A stretch of DNA of 47,373 nt from contig NZ_VRTY01000043.1 of NCBI RefSeq assembly GCF_008017455.1, forward strand, positions 1-47,373. Reading direction: 5' to 3'. The position numbers were made by a program, and so were the translations under genes. Below, piece after piece: positions 25,000 to 32,595 of the stretch. The stretch is from Pontibacter qinzhouensis. Its GTDB lineage: Bacteria; Bacteroidota; Bacteroidia; Cytophagales; Hymenobacteraceae. The first letter of the stretch is position 1; each line of letters starts with the position of its first letter. A model generated the notes under the pieces. It worked only from the letters and a program-made list of their open reading frames with translations, was not told the DNA's origin and ran no database searches.

Positions 25000-25109
25000 T
25001 AAGAACGAGCCGTATGTAAAGGTAAGAGAGGCATGCCTATAAGTTTGCAGGCCCCTGGCTGCTTTACAAGCACCGACTAAACGCGCTGGAATCGATGTAG
25101 ACTATTTCT

Positions 25110-26387
25110 ATGACTTTTGAAGAGTACCTGATTAAGAAACGGATAAACAAGGCAGCCTTTGAGGCAGCAGAGCCAGCACGCTACGATGCCTGGGAGGCGA
25201 TGTACGCCCAAATGCACCCGAACAGCTTTTACATGGCCCACAAAATGGTGCTGAACGATGTGCGCCTGAAGTACCACCTGCGCGAAGAAGATATTCCGAA
25301 ACCAGCGCCAACCATAGCCGCACCACGACCTGCCGCCCGACGTGCTGCCCCAGCAGCGCAAGCAACTACCCAGCCATCGGCTGAAGCTCCTGCTCCTGCA
25401 CCACAACCGGCAGCAGAGGAAACTGCACCCGGGCAAGCTGCTGCTCCACCACGACCTAAACCAGTTGTGCGGCGGCCAGCCATACCTGCCAGGCCTGCAG
25501 CAGAAGGTGAGGCTACAGGGCCAACTGAAGCCAAGCCAGAGGAGGCGGCCACACCGGCTGCTCCACGCCCAAGGCCAGTTGTAAAGCGCCCTGTTATCCG
25601 GAAACCAGCTGAGCAAGCGGCAGGGGCAGCGCCTGCACCAGAGGTAACTGCCACTGCGGCTACACCTGCTGCACAAGCGCCAGCCGAACCAACGGAAGCA
25701 CCTGAAGCAGCTAAGCCAGCTCGTCCGCGGCCGGTTATAAAGCGGCCTGCGGTGCTGCAGAAGCCACAGGAACCAGCTGCCACAGCAGAATCGGAAGAAC
25801 CTACCGATGCAGCAGCTACAGCCACTAGTGCGCCAGAAACGCCTGCACCAAAACCTCCGCGTCCACGGCCGGTTATAAAACGGCCTGCAGCAGCTACACC
25901 ACCACCTGAAGCGCCTGAAACAACTGAACCAGCCGCTGAGGCCGCGCCTGCTCCAAAGCCGCCTCGTCCGCGCCCGATCATCAAAAGACCTGCAGTAGCT
26001 ACAACAGCGGCAACAGAGGGGGCAGCAGACAAACCAGCAGCCGAAACAGCTCCGGCAGAAGCCTCTAACCCTGCAGCTGCCACACCGGAATCAGCCGCTG
26101 AAACGTCAGCTTCTGCAGAGGCACCGAAGCCACCACGGCCGCGCCCGGTAATCAAAAGGCCGTCCGCACTCGTAAAGCCAACAGAGCAGGAGGCAAGGCC
26201 AGTAGAAGATGAGCCCGCAGAGGCTCCCTCAGCAGCAACTCTACCTGCACCGGAAGTGCAACCGGCTCCGCAGCAACCCGAGGCGGAGAGGCCAGCGGTA
26301 CCTGAGGAGGAACAGCCGCAAGAGAAGTCAAAGCCTCCGCGACCACGCCCGATTATGCGCCGCCCTCCTCCGAAGACAGAAGAGTAA
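25110..26387 (+). CDS. Pro/Ala-rich protein with PPRPRPVIKRP repeats
   Basis: 425 aa. Residues 1-60 form a compact, conserved-looking domain (MTFEEYLIKKRINKAAFEAA, DAWEAMYAQMHPNSFYMAHK, LNDVRLKYHLRE). The rest is low-complexity and presumably disordered. It is punctuated by seven copies of P-P-R-P-R/K-P-V/I-V/I/M-K/R-R-P at about 113, 151, 204, 249, 284, 341 and 409, separated by 30-60 residues of Ala/Pro/Glu/Thr. The basic repeats alternate with acidic spacers. No signal peptide. The function is unknown; the regular basic-proline motifs suggest a multivalent binding tail, perhaps for nucleic acid or SH3-like partners (inference). A large antisense open frame is a composition artefact. Confidence 0.85.
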   Translation: MTFEEYLIKKRINKAAFEAAEPARYDAWEAMYAQMHPNSFYMAHKMVLNDVRLKYHLREEDIPKPAPTIAAPRPAARRAAPAAQATTQPSAEAPAPAPQPAAEETAPGQAAAPPRPKPVVRRPAIPARPAAEGEATGPTEAKPEEAATPAAPRPRPVVKRPVIRKPAEQAAGAAPAPEVTATAATPAAQAPAEPTEAPEAAKPARPRPVIKRPAVLQKPQEPAATAESEEPTDAAATATSAPETPAPKPPRPRPVIKRPAAATPPPEAPETTEPAAEAAPAPKPPRPRPIIKRPAVATTAATEGAADKPAAETAPAEASNPAAATPESAAETSASAEAPKPPRPRPVIKRPSALVKPTEQEARPVEDEPAEAPSAATLPAPEVQPAPQQPEAERPAVPEEEQPQEKSKPPRPRPIMRRPPPKTEE

Positions 26388-26396
26388 ATGTAAAAA

Positions 26397-26487
26397 GATA
26401 GCAGACACAGCAGCGAAGGCAATTTTGGAAAGGAATATTTCCGGGAGCTAAAGTCTGCTATCTATAATCTACCATCTAACATCTATA
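26397..26487. repeat. Inverted repeat and ATCTAnn heptads before kbl
   Basis: GATAGCAGAC (26397-26406) is inverted as GTCTGCTATC (26453-26462). Four tandem heptamers (ATCTATA, ATCTACC, ATCTAAC, ATCTATA; 26460-26487) run to three bases before the kbl ATG. They are the reverse complement of the TAGATnn units found after rimO. Confidence 0.55.
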
Positions 26488-26490
26488 AAA

Positions 26491-27681
26491 ATGTACGAAA
26501 CGTTAAAACCTGACCTGGAAAAACAACTCGCCGATATACAGGAAGCCGGCTTATATAAAAACGAGCGCATTATTACCACACCGCAAGGTGCTGCCATAGA
26601 TACCACGCAGCAGGCCCATGTGCTGAACTTCTGCGCCAACAATTACCTTGGTTTATCGGCGCACCCCAACGTAATAGAGGCCGCCAAAGCCGCCATCGAC
26701 ACGCATGGCTATGGCATGAGCTCGGTGCGTTTTATCTGCGGCACCCAGGATATTCACAAAGAGCTGGAGCAAAAGCTGGCCGATTTCCTGGGCACAGAAG
26801 ACACGATACTTTATGCCGCTGCCTTCGATGCTAACGGAGGTGTGTTCGAGCCACTTTTCGATGCAGACTCAGCTATTATTTCTGATGAGCTGAACCATGC
26901 CTCTATTATAGATGGCGTTCGCCTCTGCAAAGCACAGCGCTTCCGCTACCTGCACAACGACATGGCCGACCTGGAGGCAAAGCTGCAGGAGGCACAGCAC
27001 GCAAAACATCGCATAATTGTAACTGATGGCGCTTTCTCTATGGATGGCACTGTAGCCCAACTCGATAAAATTGCGGAGCTGGCAGAGCAGTACAAGGCCG
27101 TGCTGATGGTAGACGACTCGCACTCCACCGGCTTTATGGGCAAGACCGGCCGTGGCACACACGAATACCACAACATAATGGGCAAGGTCGATATTATTAC
27201 CGGTACCCTGGGTAAAGCACTAGGCGGTGCTATGGGTGGTTTCACCTCGGGCCGAAAAGAGATTATAGACATGCTGCGGCAGCGCTCGCGCCCGTACCTG
27301 TTCTCTAACTCGCTGGCACCCGCTATTGTAGGAGCCTCTATTGCCGTGCTCGACACCCTCAGCGCCACCACCGAACTGCGCGACAAGCTGGAATGGAACA
27401 CGAAATACTTCCGCGAAAAAATAACCGAAGCAGGTTTCGAGATCAGGCCCGGCGACCACCCTATTGTGCCGGTTATGCTCTACGAGGCACCGCTGGCACA
27501 GGAGTTCGCTGCCCGCATGCTCGAAAAAGGTATCTACGTTATCGGGTTCTATTATCCGGTGGTTCCAAAAGGCAAAGCCAGAATAAGGGTGCAGCTGTCG
27601 GCGGTGCACGACAAAGAGCACCTCGACAAAGCCATTGCCGCCTTTACAGAAGTTGGGAAAGAGCTGGGCGTGATCAAGTAA
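26491..27681 (+). CDS. kbl: Glycine C-acetyltransferase (2-amino-3-ketobutyrate CoA ligase)
   Basis: A PLP enzyme of the alpha-oxoamine synthase family, 396 aa, cleaving 2-amino-3-ketobutyrate with CoA to glycine and acetyl-CoA. The PLP lysine is K242 in [47 protein letters not shown] and [10 protein letters not shown] are family signatures. It completes the threonine-to-glycine pathway begun by the SDR dehydrogenase at 23719-24690. BioF or serine palmitoyltransferase are relatives, but the GRGTHEYHN motif and the near-full-length match to Kbl make them less likely. Confidence 0.94.
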   Translation: MYETLKPDLEKQLADIQEAGLYKNERIITTPQGAAIDTTQQAHVLNFCANNYLGLSAHPNVIEAAKAAIDTHGYGMSSVRFICGTQDIHKELEQKLADFLGTEDTILYAAAFDANGGVFEPLFDADSAIISDELNHASIIDGVRLCKAQRFRYLHNDMADLEAKLQEAQHAKHRIIVTDGAFSMDGTVAQLDKIAELAEQYKAVLMVDDSHSTGFMGKTGRGTHEYHNIMGKVDIITGTLGKALGGAMGGFTSGRKEIIDMLRQRSRPYLFSNSLAPAIVGASIAVLDTLSATTELRDKLEWNTKYFREKITEAGFEIRPGDHPIVPVMLYEAPLAQEFAARMLEKGIYVIGFYYPVVPKGKARIRVQLSAVHDKEHLDKAIAAFTEVGKELGVIK

Positions 27682-27813
27682 AAAACATTATTGTTTGAAT
27701 TTAGAAAAGCCGCTCCTGCTATGTAGAGCTGTCCTGACAAATCAGCAATTCATAAATGAAAAACTGATGAAAATGCTTCTATAAAGGCCGTTTAAGCATA
27801 TTTTTCAACTTTT

Positions 27814-27850
27814 CTAATTTTGAATTTCTAATTTTTAATTTAGCGAAGCT
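27814..27850 (-). repeat. GCTTCGCT-AAATTnn heptad array
   Basis: On the minus strand GCTTCGCT is followed by AAATTAA, AAATTAG, AAATTCA and AAATTAG. These are the same four heptamers in the same order as at 1368-1395. It lies between kbl and a small membrane-protein gene. Confidence 0.6.
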
Positions 27851-27906
27851 CCTATGGGAGTGGCTTTATTTTTTTCTATCTTTAATTAGATTAACTGAAA
27901 CAGGGG

Positions 27907-28197
27907 ATGAACAATATAAAGATAAAGCCAGGCCAGGTAATGCTCGGCACTGTGCTGACATGGGTGGCTATGTCGTTGTTTGCCTACTCCACAGCTGGTT
28001 TGCGTGGCGATGAGGCGAACATAACCGGTACGCTCCTCCAAATTACATTTTATTTTTCGCTGCTGCTGTCGGTAGAGGCCTATATAAATATGTTGCTGAA
28101 CCCACAGTGGACACGCGTAAACCTGGGCACCATTATGTTGCTCTGCGCTCCTGCGCTTATGTACCTGGTGTGGTATCTTAGTCAAATGCTATTTTAA
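27907..28197 (+). CDS. Small membrane protein, three predicted helices
   Basis: A 96-residue hydrophobic protein. Helices are visible at about 11-31 (VMLGTVLTWVAMSLFAYSTA), 45-66 (ITFYFSLLLSVEAYINMLL) and 74-96 (TIMLLCAPALMYLVWYLSQ). I do not recognise a family. It is followed 18 bp later by a second small membrane protein in the same direction, and the two are probably co-transcribed. Confidence 0.65.
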   Translation: MNNIKIKPGQVMLGTVLTWVAMSLFAYSTAGLRGDEANITGTLLQITFYFSLLLSVEAYINMLLNPQWTRVNLGTIMLLCAPALMYLVWYLSQMLF

Positions 28198-28215
28198 TTA
28201 TAGAAGTCGTTTTAC

Positions 28216-28410
28216 ATGGATTTTGGGTCGTTCAACCTGGTTATTTTTATACTTATACTGCTGAACTACCTGCTGGTAGTGTACAGCCTCTTTCACCTCA
28301 TCTTCAAAACAAATTACACCTTATGGGACCGCCTTCTCTGGATGGTACTGCTCTGGGTGCTGCCAGTGCTGGGCCCGGCCGGCTATTGGTTCTACTGGAA
28401 AAGAGGGTAA
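28216..28410 (+). CDS. PLDc_N-like small membrane protein
   Basis: 64 aa with two membrane helices. The second half, LWDRLLWMVLLWVLPVLGP followed by GYWFYWKRG, matches the phospholipase D N-terminal (PLDc_N) two-helix domain, which has the pattern W-x-x-x-x-x-x-x-P-x-x-G-x-x-x-Y-x-x-x. No nuclease domain follows, so it is one of the many stand-alone members with no known role. It probably forms an operon with the preceding gene. Confidence 0.75.
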   Translation: MDFGSFNLVIFILILLNYLLVVYSLFHLIFKTNYTLWDRLLWMVLLWVLPVLGPAGYWFYWKRG

Positions 28411-28591
28411 GGACAGGTATAGCCCCTTTTTGAGAGTTGAGAGTGTGATAAGTTAAATTTATTCCCTTAACCAGCCATTCAACAGTCAGCCGGCAATTAT
28501 TCACTGATGTTACGCACTAATGCCCTCTGTAAAGCAACTGTATTTGCAGCTCCCCTCAATATAATTGCTAACCCAGTAGCTCATATTGTAA

Positions 28592-28740
28592 ATCCCAGTT
28601 CTTGGGTTGAGCGCCTTTGCAGGTTTCCGGTGCCGCGGGAGCGGCGGCCCGCTTGCGGGCAGGAAAGATGCAGCAGCGCGATGCCCAGGAACGAGGCCTC
28701 GCTTATATAGGGCCCCTTCCCCAGCCTTGAGCGCTGGGAT
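28592..28740. repeat. GC-rich, hairpin-dense segment, possible MITE-like element
   Basis: 149 bp, visibly richer in G+C than its AT-rich surroundings. Its ends are ATCCCAG and CTGGGAT in inverted orientation. Inside are strong hairpins: GCCGC-GGGA-GCGGC, GCCCGC-TT-GCGGGC, and CCCAGC-CTTGAGC-GCTGGG near the right end. There is no transposase. It may be a non-autonomous element or a structured RNA. Confidence 0.4.
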
Positions 28741-28843
28741 CCAAACTATATTACAGAAAAGCTTGAGGGCACTGCATAAAACAGCTACAAAAAGTATTGG
28801 AACCTACTTAGAAGAGCCTCCTCATTAGATGGTGCGCAATATC

Positions 28844-28900
28844 GATTATTCAAATGAAAATTGCCTTCCGAAGGATTTTTGCTGTTTTTGCCTCAAGGGT
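28844..28900 (-). repeat. Dispersed palindromic element, copy H
   Basis: On the minus strand: ACCCTTGAGG, spacer, CCTTCGGAAGG, CAATTTTCATTTGAATAATC. It begins 24 nt after the cdaA stop in the same orientation. Confidence 0.65.
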
Positions 28901-28924
28901 ACGATAATGCCAAAGCCACTTTAT

Positions 28925-29776
28925 TTACGCTACGTTTACTGGTTTCTCAGAAGAAGCAGAGGGGGCAATAGGTTTCTGCTGGTCGGTATCGAAGAGGAGC
29001 TGGTTTAACTTCACGCGGAGGTCGGCAGAGGAGAGGTTCCGGAATACTTCGCCGTTGCGCACCAAGGCAATCTGCCCTGTTTCTTCCGACACCACCAGCA
29101 CAATGCTGTCGGTAACTTCGGTAAGGCCGATGGCAGCGCGGTGGCGCAGACCCATGGAAGCCGGTATGTCGTTGTTCTCGGTTACGGGCAAGATGCAGCG
29201 GGCAGCTTTAATGCGGTTGTTGGCAATAATAACGGCACCATCGTGCAGCGGACTGGTCTTGTTGAAGATAGACATGAGCAGGCGTTTCGAGATTACGGCA
29301 TCAATCAAATCGCCCGATTCGGCATAATACTTTAGTTCGGAGCTTTTGGAGAACACAATGAGGGCTCCGGTGTTTTTACCGGCCAACGATTTGGCGGCTT
29401 CTATAAAAGGGGTAAGGCTCAGTTTCTCGGCCTGCTCGCGCCTCCACGGAAAGCTTTTGAAAAAGCGGTCGTTGTTGAAGGCGGTGGTTTTACCGATCAG
29501 GAGCAGGAAACGCCGGATTTCGGGCTGGAACACAATAATGGCTGCCAGCACACCCACACCCATAAACTGGCCCAGAATAATACTCAGCAACTCCATGCCC
29601 GCTGCTCTTACTACCAGGTACAGCAGGTAGATAGAGAGCAGCCCCAGGAAGATCTTTAACGCCACACTGCCTGTCAGGAGCTTGTACAGCTGGTACAGCA
29701 GCACTGTTACAAGCAGAATGTCAATTATTTCGAGCCATCCTATCTCCAGAAATCCTATAGCAAATAATGGAATCAA
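28925..29776 (-). CDS. cdaA: Diadenylate cyclase CdaA
   Basis: A membrane enzyme making cyclic di-AMP from two ATP. It is 283 aa with three N-terminal membrane helices (about residues 12-34, 36-57 and 65-83) and then the DAC domain. The catalytic motifs are intact: SPLHDGAVII (D179-G180-A181) and GLRHRAAIG (R211-H212-R213). The start codon is TTG at 29776, overlapping the folP TGA as TTGA, so the two genes are translationally coupled. A folP-cdaA pair is common in Bacteroidota. In other phyla cdaA is linked to cdaR and glmM; no cdaR is seen here. Confidence 0.94.
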   Translation of the reverse strand: MIPLFAIGFLEIGWLEIIDILLVTVLLYQLYKLLTGSVALKIFLGLLSIYLLYLVVRAAGMELLSIILGQFMGVGVLAAIIVFQPEIRRFLLLIGKTTAFNNDRFFKSFPWRREQAEKLSLTPFIEAAKSLAGKNTGALIVFSKSSELKYYAESGDLIDAVISKRLLMSIFNKTSPLHDGAVIIANNRIKAARCILPVTENNDIPASMGLRHRAAIGLTEVTDSIVLVVSEETGQIALVRNGEVFRNLSSADLRVKLNQLLFDTDQQKPIAPSASSEKPVNVA

Positions 29777-30639
29777 AGCGTAGTTTTAGTAAATAAGTCT
29801 ATTGTCTGTTTTGTTTCTTTTACGTCATGAACGCGCAAAATGTCGGTACCTTGTATTAATGCGAACATATTTAATGCAATTGTTCCAGGCAAGGCCTCCG
29901 ATTGATCTATTCCGAGAAATTTATACGTCATGGATTTACGCGACAAACCTACCAGCAGCGGCAGTTCCAGCATGGCGAATTCCTGCAGGCGGTTAAGCAG
30001 CTCAAAATTCTGATCTACGGTTTTAGCGAATCCAAATCCGGGGTCTAAGATAATGTCTTTCACGCCTGCTGCTGTCAGGAGCGCCAGCTTTTGTTGCAGC
30101 TCATCCAGTATATCTACCACCAGGTCTTCGTAAGAAGTGAGGCTGCTCATGGTTTTGGGCGTGCCGCGCATGTGCATGAGCACGTAAGGTACCTGCAGCC
30201 GGGCAACAGTCCCGAACATGGCCTCATCAAGCGTGCCAGCCGAAATGTCGTTTATAAGAGCGGCACCACTCCCGATAGCTGCTTCGGCTACCCTGGCCCT
30301 GAACGTGTCTACTGAAATAATGGCTTCAGGAAAAGCCTTTGCAATGGCTTCGATGGCCGGAACAACCCGCTCCAACTCTTCCTGCTCTGCTATGTCGGCA
30401 GCGCCGGGGCGGGAGGAGTAGCCGCCCACATCGAGTAGGGCAGCACCATCGGTGAGCATCTGCTCTGCCTTCTTTAAGGCCTCCTCTACAGAACCAAGGC
30501 GGCTGCCGGCATAAAAGGAGTCGGGTGTTACGTTCAGGATACCCATTACCTGCGGCGTGTTCAGCGACAGGATTTTTCCGTTGCAGTTAAGTGTTCTTTT
30601 TTTATGAAAAAGCGTATCTTTCGCTCTTGCTGTAGGCAT
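29773..30639 (-). CDS. folP: Dihydropteroate synthase
   Basis: Joins p-aminobenzoate to dihydropterin pyrophosphate in folate synthesis; it is the sulfonamide target. It is 288 aa from the ATG at 30639 (MPTARAKDTLF); a TTG three codons upstream is also open. MGILNVTPDSFYAGSRLG and LLDVGGYSSRPGAADI are the two signature loops, the second with YSS where E-S-T is commonest. LDPGFGFAKTVDQNFELL and VGLSRKSM bind pterin and phosphate. It is divergent from DUF1599 with about 35 bp between starts, so their promoters must overlap. Confidence 0.95.
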   Translation of the reverse strand: MPTARAKDTLFHKKRTLNCNGKILSLNTPQVMGILNVTPDSFYAGSRLGSVEEALKKAEQMLTDGAALLDVGGYSSRPGAADIAEQEELERVVPAIEAIAKAFPEAIISVDTFRARVAEAAIGSGAALINDISAGTLDEAMFGTVARLQVPYVLMHMRGTPKTMSSLTSYEDLVVDILDELQQKLALLTAAGVKDIILDPGFGFAKTVDQNFELLNRLQEFAMLELPLLVGLSRKSMTYKFLGIDQSEALPGTIALNMFALIQGTDILRVHDVKETKQTIDLFTKTTL

Positions 30640-30674
30640 CTGTATCAAATGTTTTTAAAATTAAAATTAAAAAG

Positions 30675-31238
30675 TTGATTAGTCAAACCATTCAGGAATA
30701 TAATCAGGTAGTAAATAGCTGCAAAGATACTTTCGTTAAGAAGACGGCCGACTACGGCACCGCCTGGCGTGTTTTGCGGCTGCCTTCCATCACCGATCAG
30801 ATTTTCATCAAAGCCCAGCGCATCCGCTCCATCCAGGAGAAGGGGGTGCAACTGGTGCAGGACGATATCAGCTCTGAGTTTGTAGGCATCATTAACTACA
30901 GCGTTATTGCGCTTATACAGGCCGCGCTGCCCACCGATGCACCTATGGCGCTGGAGGCCGAAGAGGTGGAGAAACTGTATACCGAACAGATTCAGGAAAA
31001 CATGCTGCTCCTGAACGCCAAGAACCACGATTACGGCGAGGCATGGCGCGATATGCGCGTGAGCTCCATTACCGATATTATTCTGATGAAGCTTTACCGC
31101 ACCAAACAGATAGAAGATAACCAGGGGCAAACGCTGATCTCAGAAGGTGTGGAAGCCAACTATCGCGACATGATTAACTATGCTGTTTTCGCCCTGATCA
31201 AATTAAACTTTGCCTCTCCTCATGAAGCTACTAAGTAA
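30675..31238 (+). CDS. DUF1599 domain-containing protein (tandem duplicate)
   Basis: 187 aa, starting at TTG 30675. The two halves are clear repeats of each other: KTADYGTAWRVLRLPSITDQ (about 23-42) against KNHDYGEAWRDMRVSSITDI (about 115-134), and GIINYSVIALIQ against DMINYAVFALIK. DUF1599 is related to a nucleotide-modification-associated domain in phages, but the cellular role in Bacteroidota is unknown. It overlaps the next gene by 17 nt, and this pair next to folP is a recurrent Bacteroidota arrangement. Confidence 0.85.
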   Translation: MISQTIQEYNQVVNSCKDTFVKKTADYGTAWRVLRLPSITDQIFIKAQRIRSIQEKGVQLVQDDISSEFVGIINYSVIALIQAALPTDAPMALEAEEVEKLYTEQIQENMLLLNAKNHDYGEAWRDMRVSSITDIILMKLYRTKQIEDNQGQTLISEGVEANYRDMINYAVFALIKLNFASPHEATK

Positions 31239-32319
31239 GTTCTGCTGGCTCTTTGTGGGCGTACTTTTTATTTTTTCGGGACTGATCAAAATAAACGACC
31301 CGGTAGGCACCGCCATTAAGCTGGAAGAGTATTTCGAGGTTTTTGCCGAAGATATAGCTTCTTTCTTTCATGTGTTCAAGCCCATGGCGCTGTTCCTCTC
31401 CATTTTCCTGAGTGCGCTCGAAATTGTGCTGGGCGTGGCGCTGCTGGTCCGCTGGAAACTGAAGCAGGTGCTGGTAACGCTGCTGCTGCTGACGGTCTTT
31501 TTCTCTTTCCTGACGTTTTACTCAGCTTACTACAACAAGGTAACCGACTGTGGCTGCTTCGGCGATGCCATTGTGCTCACGCCCTGGCAGTCGTTCACAA
31601 AGGATATTGTGCTGTTGGTTATGATTGTGGTGCTGCTCTTTACACAGCGTTACCTGCAGCCGCTTACTAATTTTAAAACAGGTGCATCAGTTGTAGGAGT
31701 TGCTGCTGTCTTGTCGGTGGGCATTGGCTGGTTTGCTTACGAGCACCTGCCGTTTATCGATTTCAGGGCTTACAAAGTCGGCAACCACATTCCTTCGCTC
31801 ATGAAACCTTCGGCCCCGCTGCGTTACAAATACGTGATGCTGAAGGACGGTAAAGAGCTGGAATTTGAGGAGTACCCGATGGATGAGCAATACAAGTTCA
31901 AAGAGATGGTGGCCATTAACCCGGAAGACGGCCCGAAGATAACCGACTTCAACGTCTGGAACGATGAGGGCGATTTTACGCAGGAGGTGCTGACGGGTAA
32001 AAAAATGCTGATAGTGGTGCAGAACGTGCCCAAAACCAACCGCGAAAGATTTGCAGACATCAACAAACTGGTAGCCGCAGCAGAGCAGGAGGGCATTACA
32101 CCATTAGTGCTCACCTCTGCCAGCCGCCAGGAATTCGAGGAGTTCCGGCACGAGGTAAACCTGGCTGCCCCTTACTATTTTGGCGATGGCACCGTGCTCA
32201 AAACCATGATCCGCTCTAACCCCGGCATCATGCTGCTGCAAGACGGCACTGTAAAAGGCATGTGGCATTATAACGACACACCGGAGATAGGGGAGGTGCA
32301 GGAGTTGTTGGTGAAGTAG
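31222..32319 (+). CDS. BT_3928 family protein (DoxX-like membrane domain plus thioredoxin-like domain)
   Basis: 365 aa from the ATG at 31222, inside the end of DUF1599; a TTG 12 bases earlier also fits. The N-terminal half has four membrane helices in DoxX/MauE style (FCWLFVGVLFIFSGLIKIND, then LFLSIFLSALEIVLGVALLV and others) with a conserved TDCGCFGDAI loop. The C-terminal half is soluble and beta/alpha, with KKMLIVVQNVPKTNRERF and PGIMLLQDGTVKGMW as in thioredoxin-fold proteins but without a CxxC pair. A redox or quinone role is often suspected; none is proven. Confidence 0.82.
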   Translation: MKLLSKFCWLFVGVLFIFSGLIKINDPVGTAIKLEEYFEVFAEDIASFFHVFKPMALFLSIFLSALEIVLGVALLVRWKLKQVLVTLLLLTVFFSFLTFYSAYYNKVTDCGCFGDAIVLTPWQSFTKDIVLLVMIVVLLFTQRYLQPLTNFKTGASVVGVAAVLSVGIGWFAYEHLPFIDFRAYKVGNHIPSLMKPSAPLRYKYVMLKDGKELEFEEYPMDEQYKFKEMVAINPEDGPKITDFNVWNDEGDFTQEVLTGKKMLIVVQNVPKTNRERFADINKLVAAAEQEGITPLVLTSASRQEFEEFRHEVNLAAPYYFGDGTVLKTMIRSNPGIMLLQDGTVKGMWHYNDTPEIGEVQELLVK

Positions 32320-32357
32320 AGGTTCACTACTTTAATTTAATAGCGTTTAATTTGATG

Positions 32358-32533
32358 GCGCGAGCGAAGATGCTCGCGCTAATGTACTTTAAAAGGGAAA
32401 ACGCAATTAATTTGCTGAAATCAAAACATGCACCCGCTGGTGCGAGCTTGTAGTTCGTGCCTCCTAATAATAAATGGTTAGGCTGAAGTTTAGGATAGCA
32501 AAATGAAGTATGAGCTACAAGCTCGCACTAGCG
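32358..32533. repeat. Inverted-repeat element with TGCGAGCTTGTAG arms
   Basis: CGCTGGTGCGAGCTTGTAG (from 32435) reappears inverted, with a few mismatches, ending at 32533 as CTACAAGCTCGCACTAGCG; about 50 bp lie between the arms. A separate 8-bp hairpin, GCGCGAGC-GAAGAT-GCTCGCGC (32358-32379), with its right side similar to the arm, lies just upstream. The region 32320-32595 has no gene. Confidence 0.5.
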
Positions 32534-32595
32534 TAAAAAGACAATTTTCTGAAATTTAAAAATATACATACACTCAACCACTCAAAATTTAAAAC

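Larger units (their letters stand above)
24691..25109. other. Divergent spacer with an internal terminator hairpin
   Basis: No protein gene. It contains a strong hairpin at 24807-24839, a minus-strand TACCTTTG box at 24886-24879 and a plus-strand TATATTTG box at 24992-24999. The hairpin lies upstream of both flanking genes, which is unusual. Confidence 0.5.
28411..28924. other. Intergenic region rich in repeats
   Basis: A 514-bp gap without a supported gene. It holds a CAAnnAn-type heptad array without a palindromic partner (28480-28500: CAACAGT, CAGCCGG, CAATTAT), a GC-rich inverted-repeat segment (28592-28740) and palindromic copy H (28844-28900). Open frames of 66-73 codons here are not protein-like. 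Confidence 0.55.

Noticed and set aside
25229..26422. A 397-codon minus-strand open frame opposite the Pro/Ala-rich gene.
   Set aside because: It is a Gly/Ala/Arg-rich mirror of the repeat-rich, GC-rich coding strand; the plus-strand product has a conserved-looking N-terminal domain and a promoter.
27769..27800. A possible eleventh palindromic element (GAAAATGCTTCTATAAAGG).
   Set aside because: The core is not palindromic, and neither CCCTTGA nor AATAATT is recognisable.
28507..28828. Two plus-strand open frames of 67 and 73 codons over the GC-rich segment.
   Set aside because: They overlap each other in different frames, span the hairpins and show no protein-like features.
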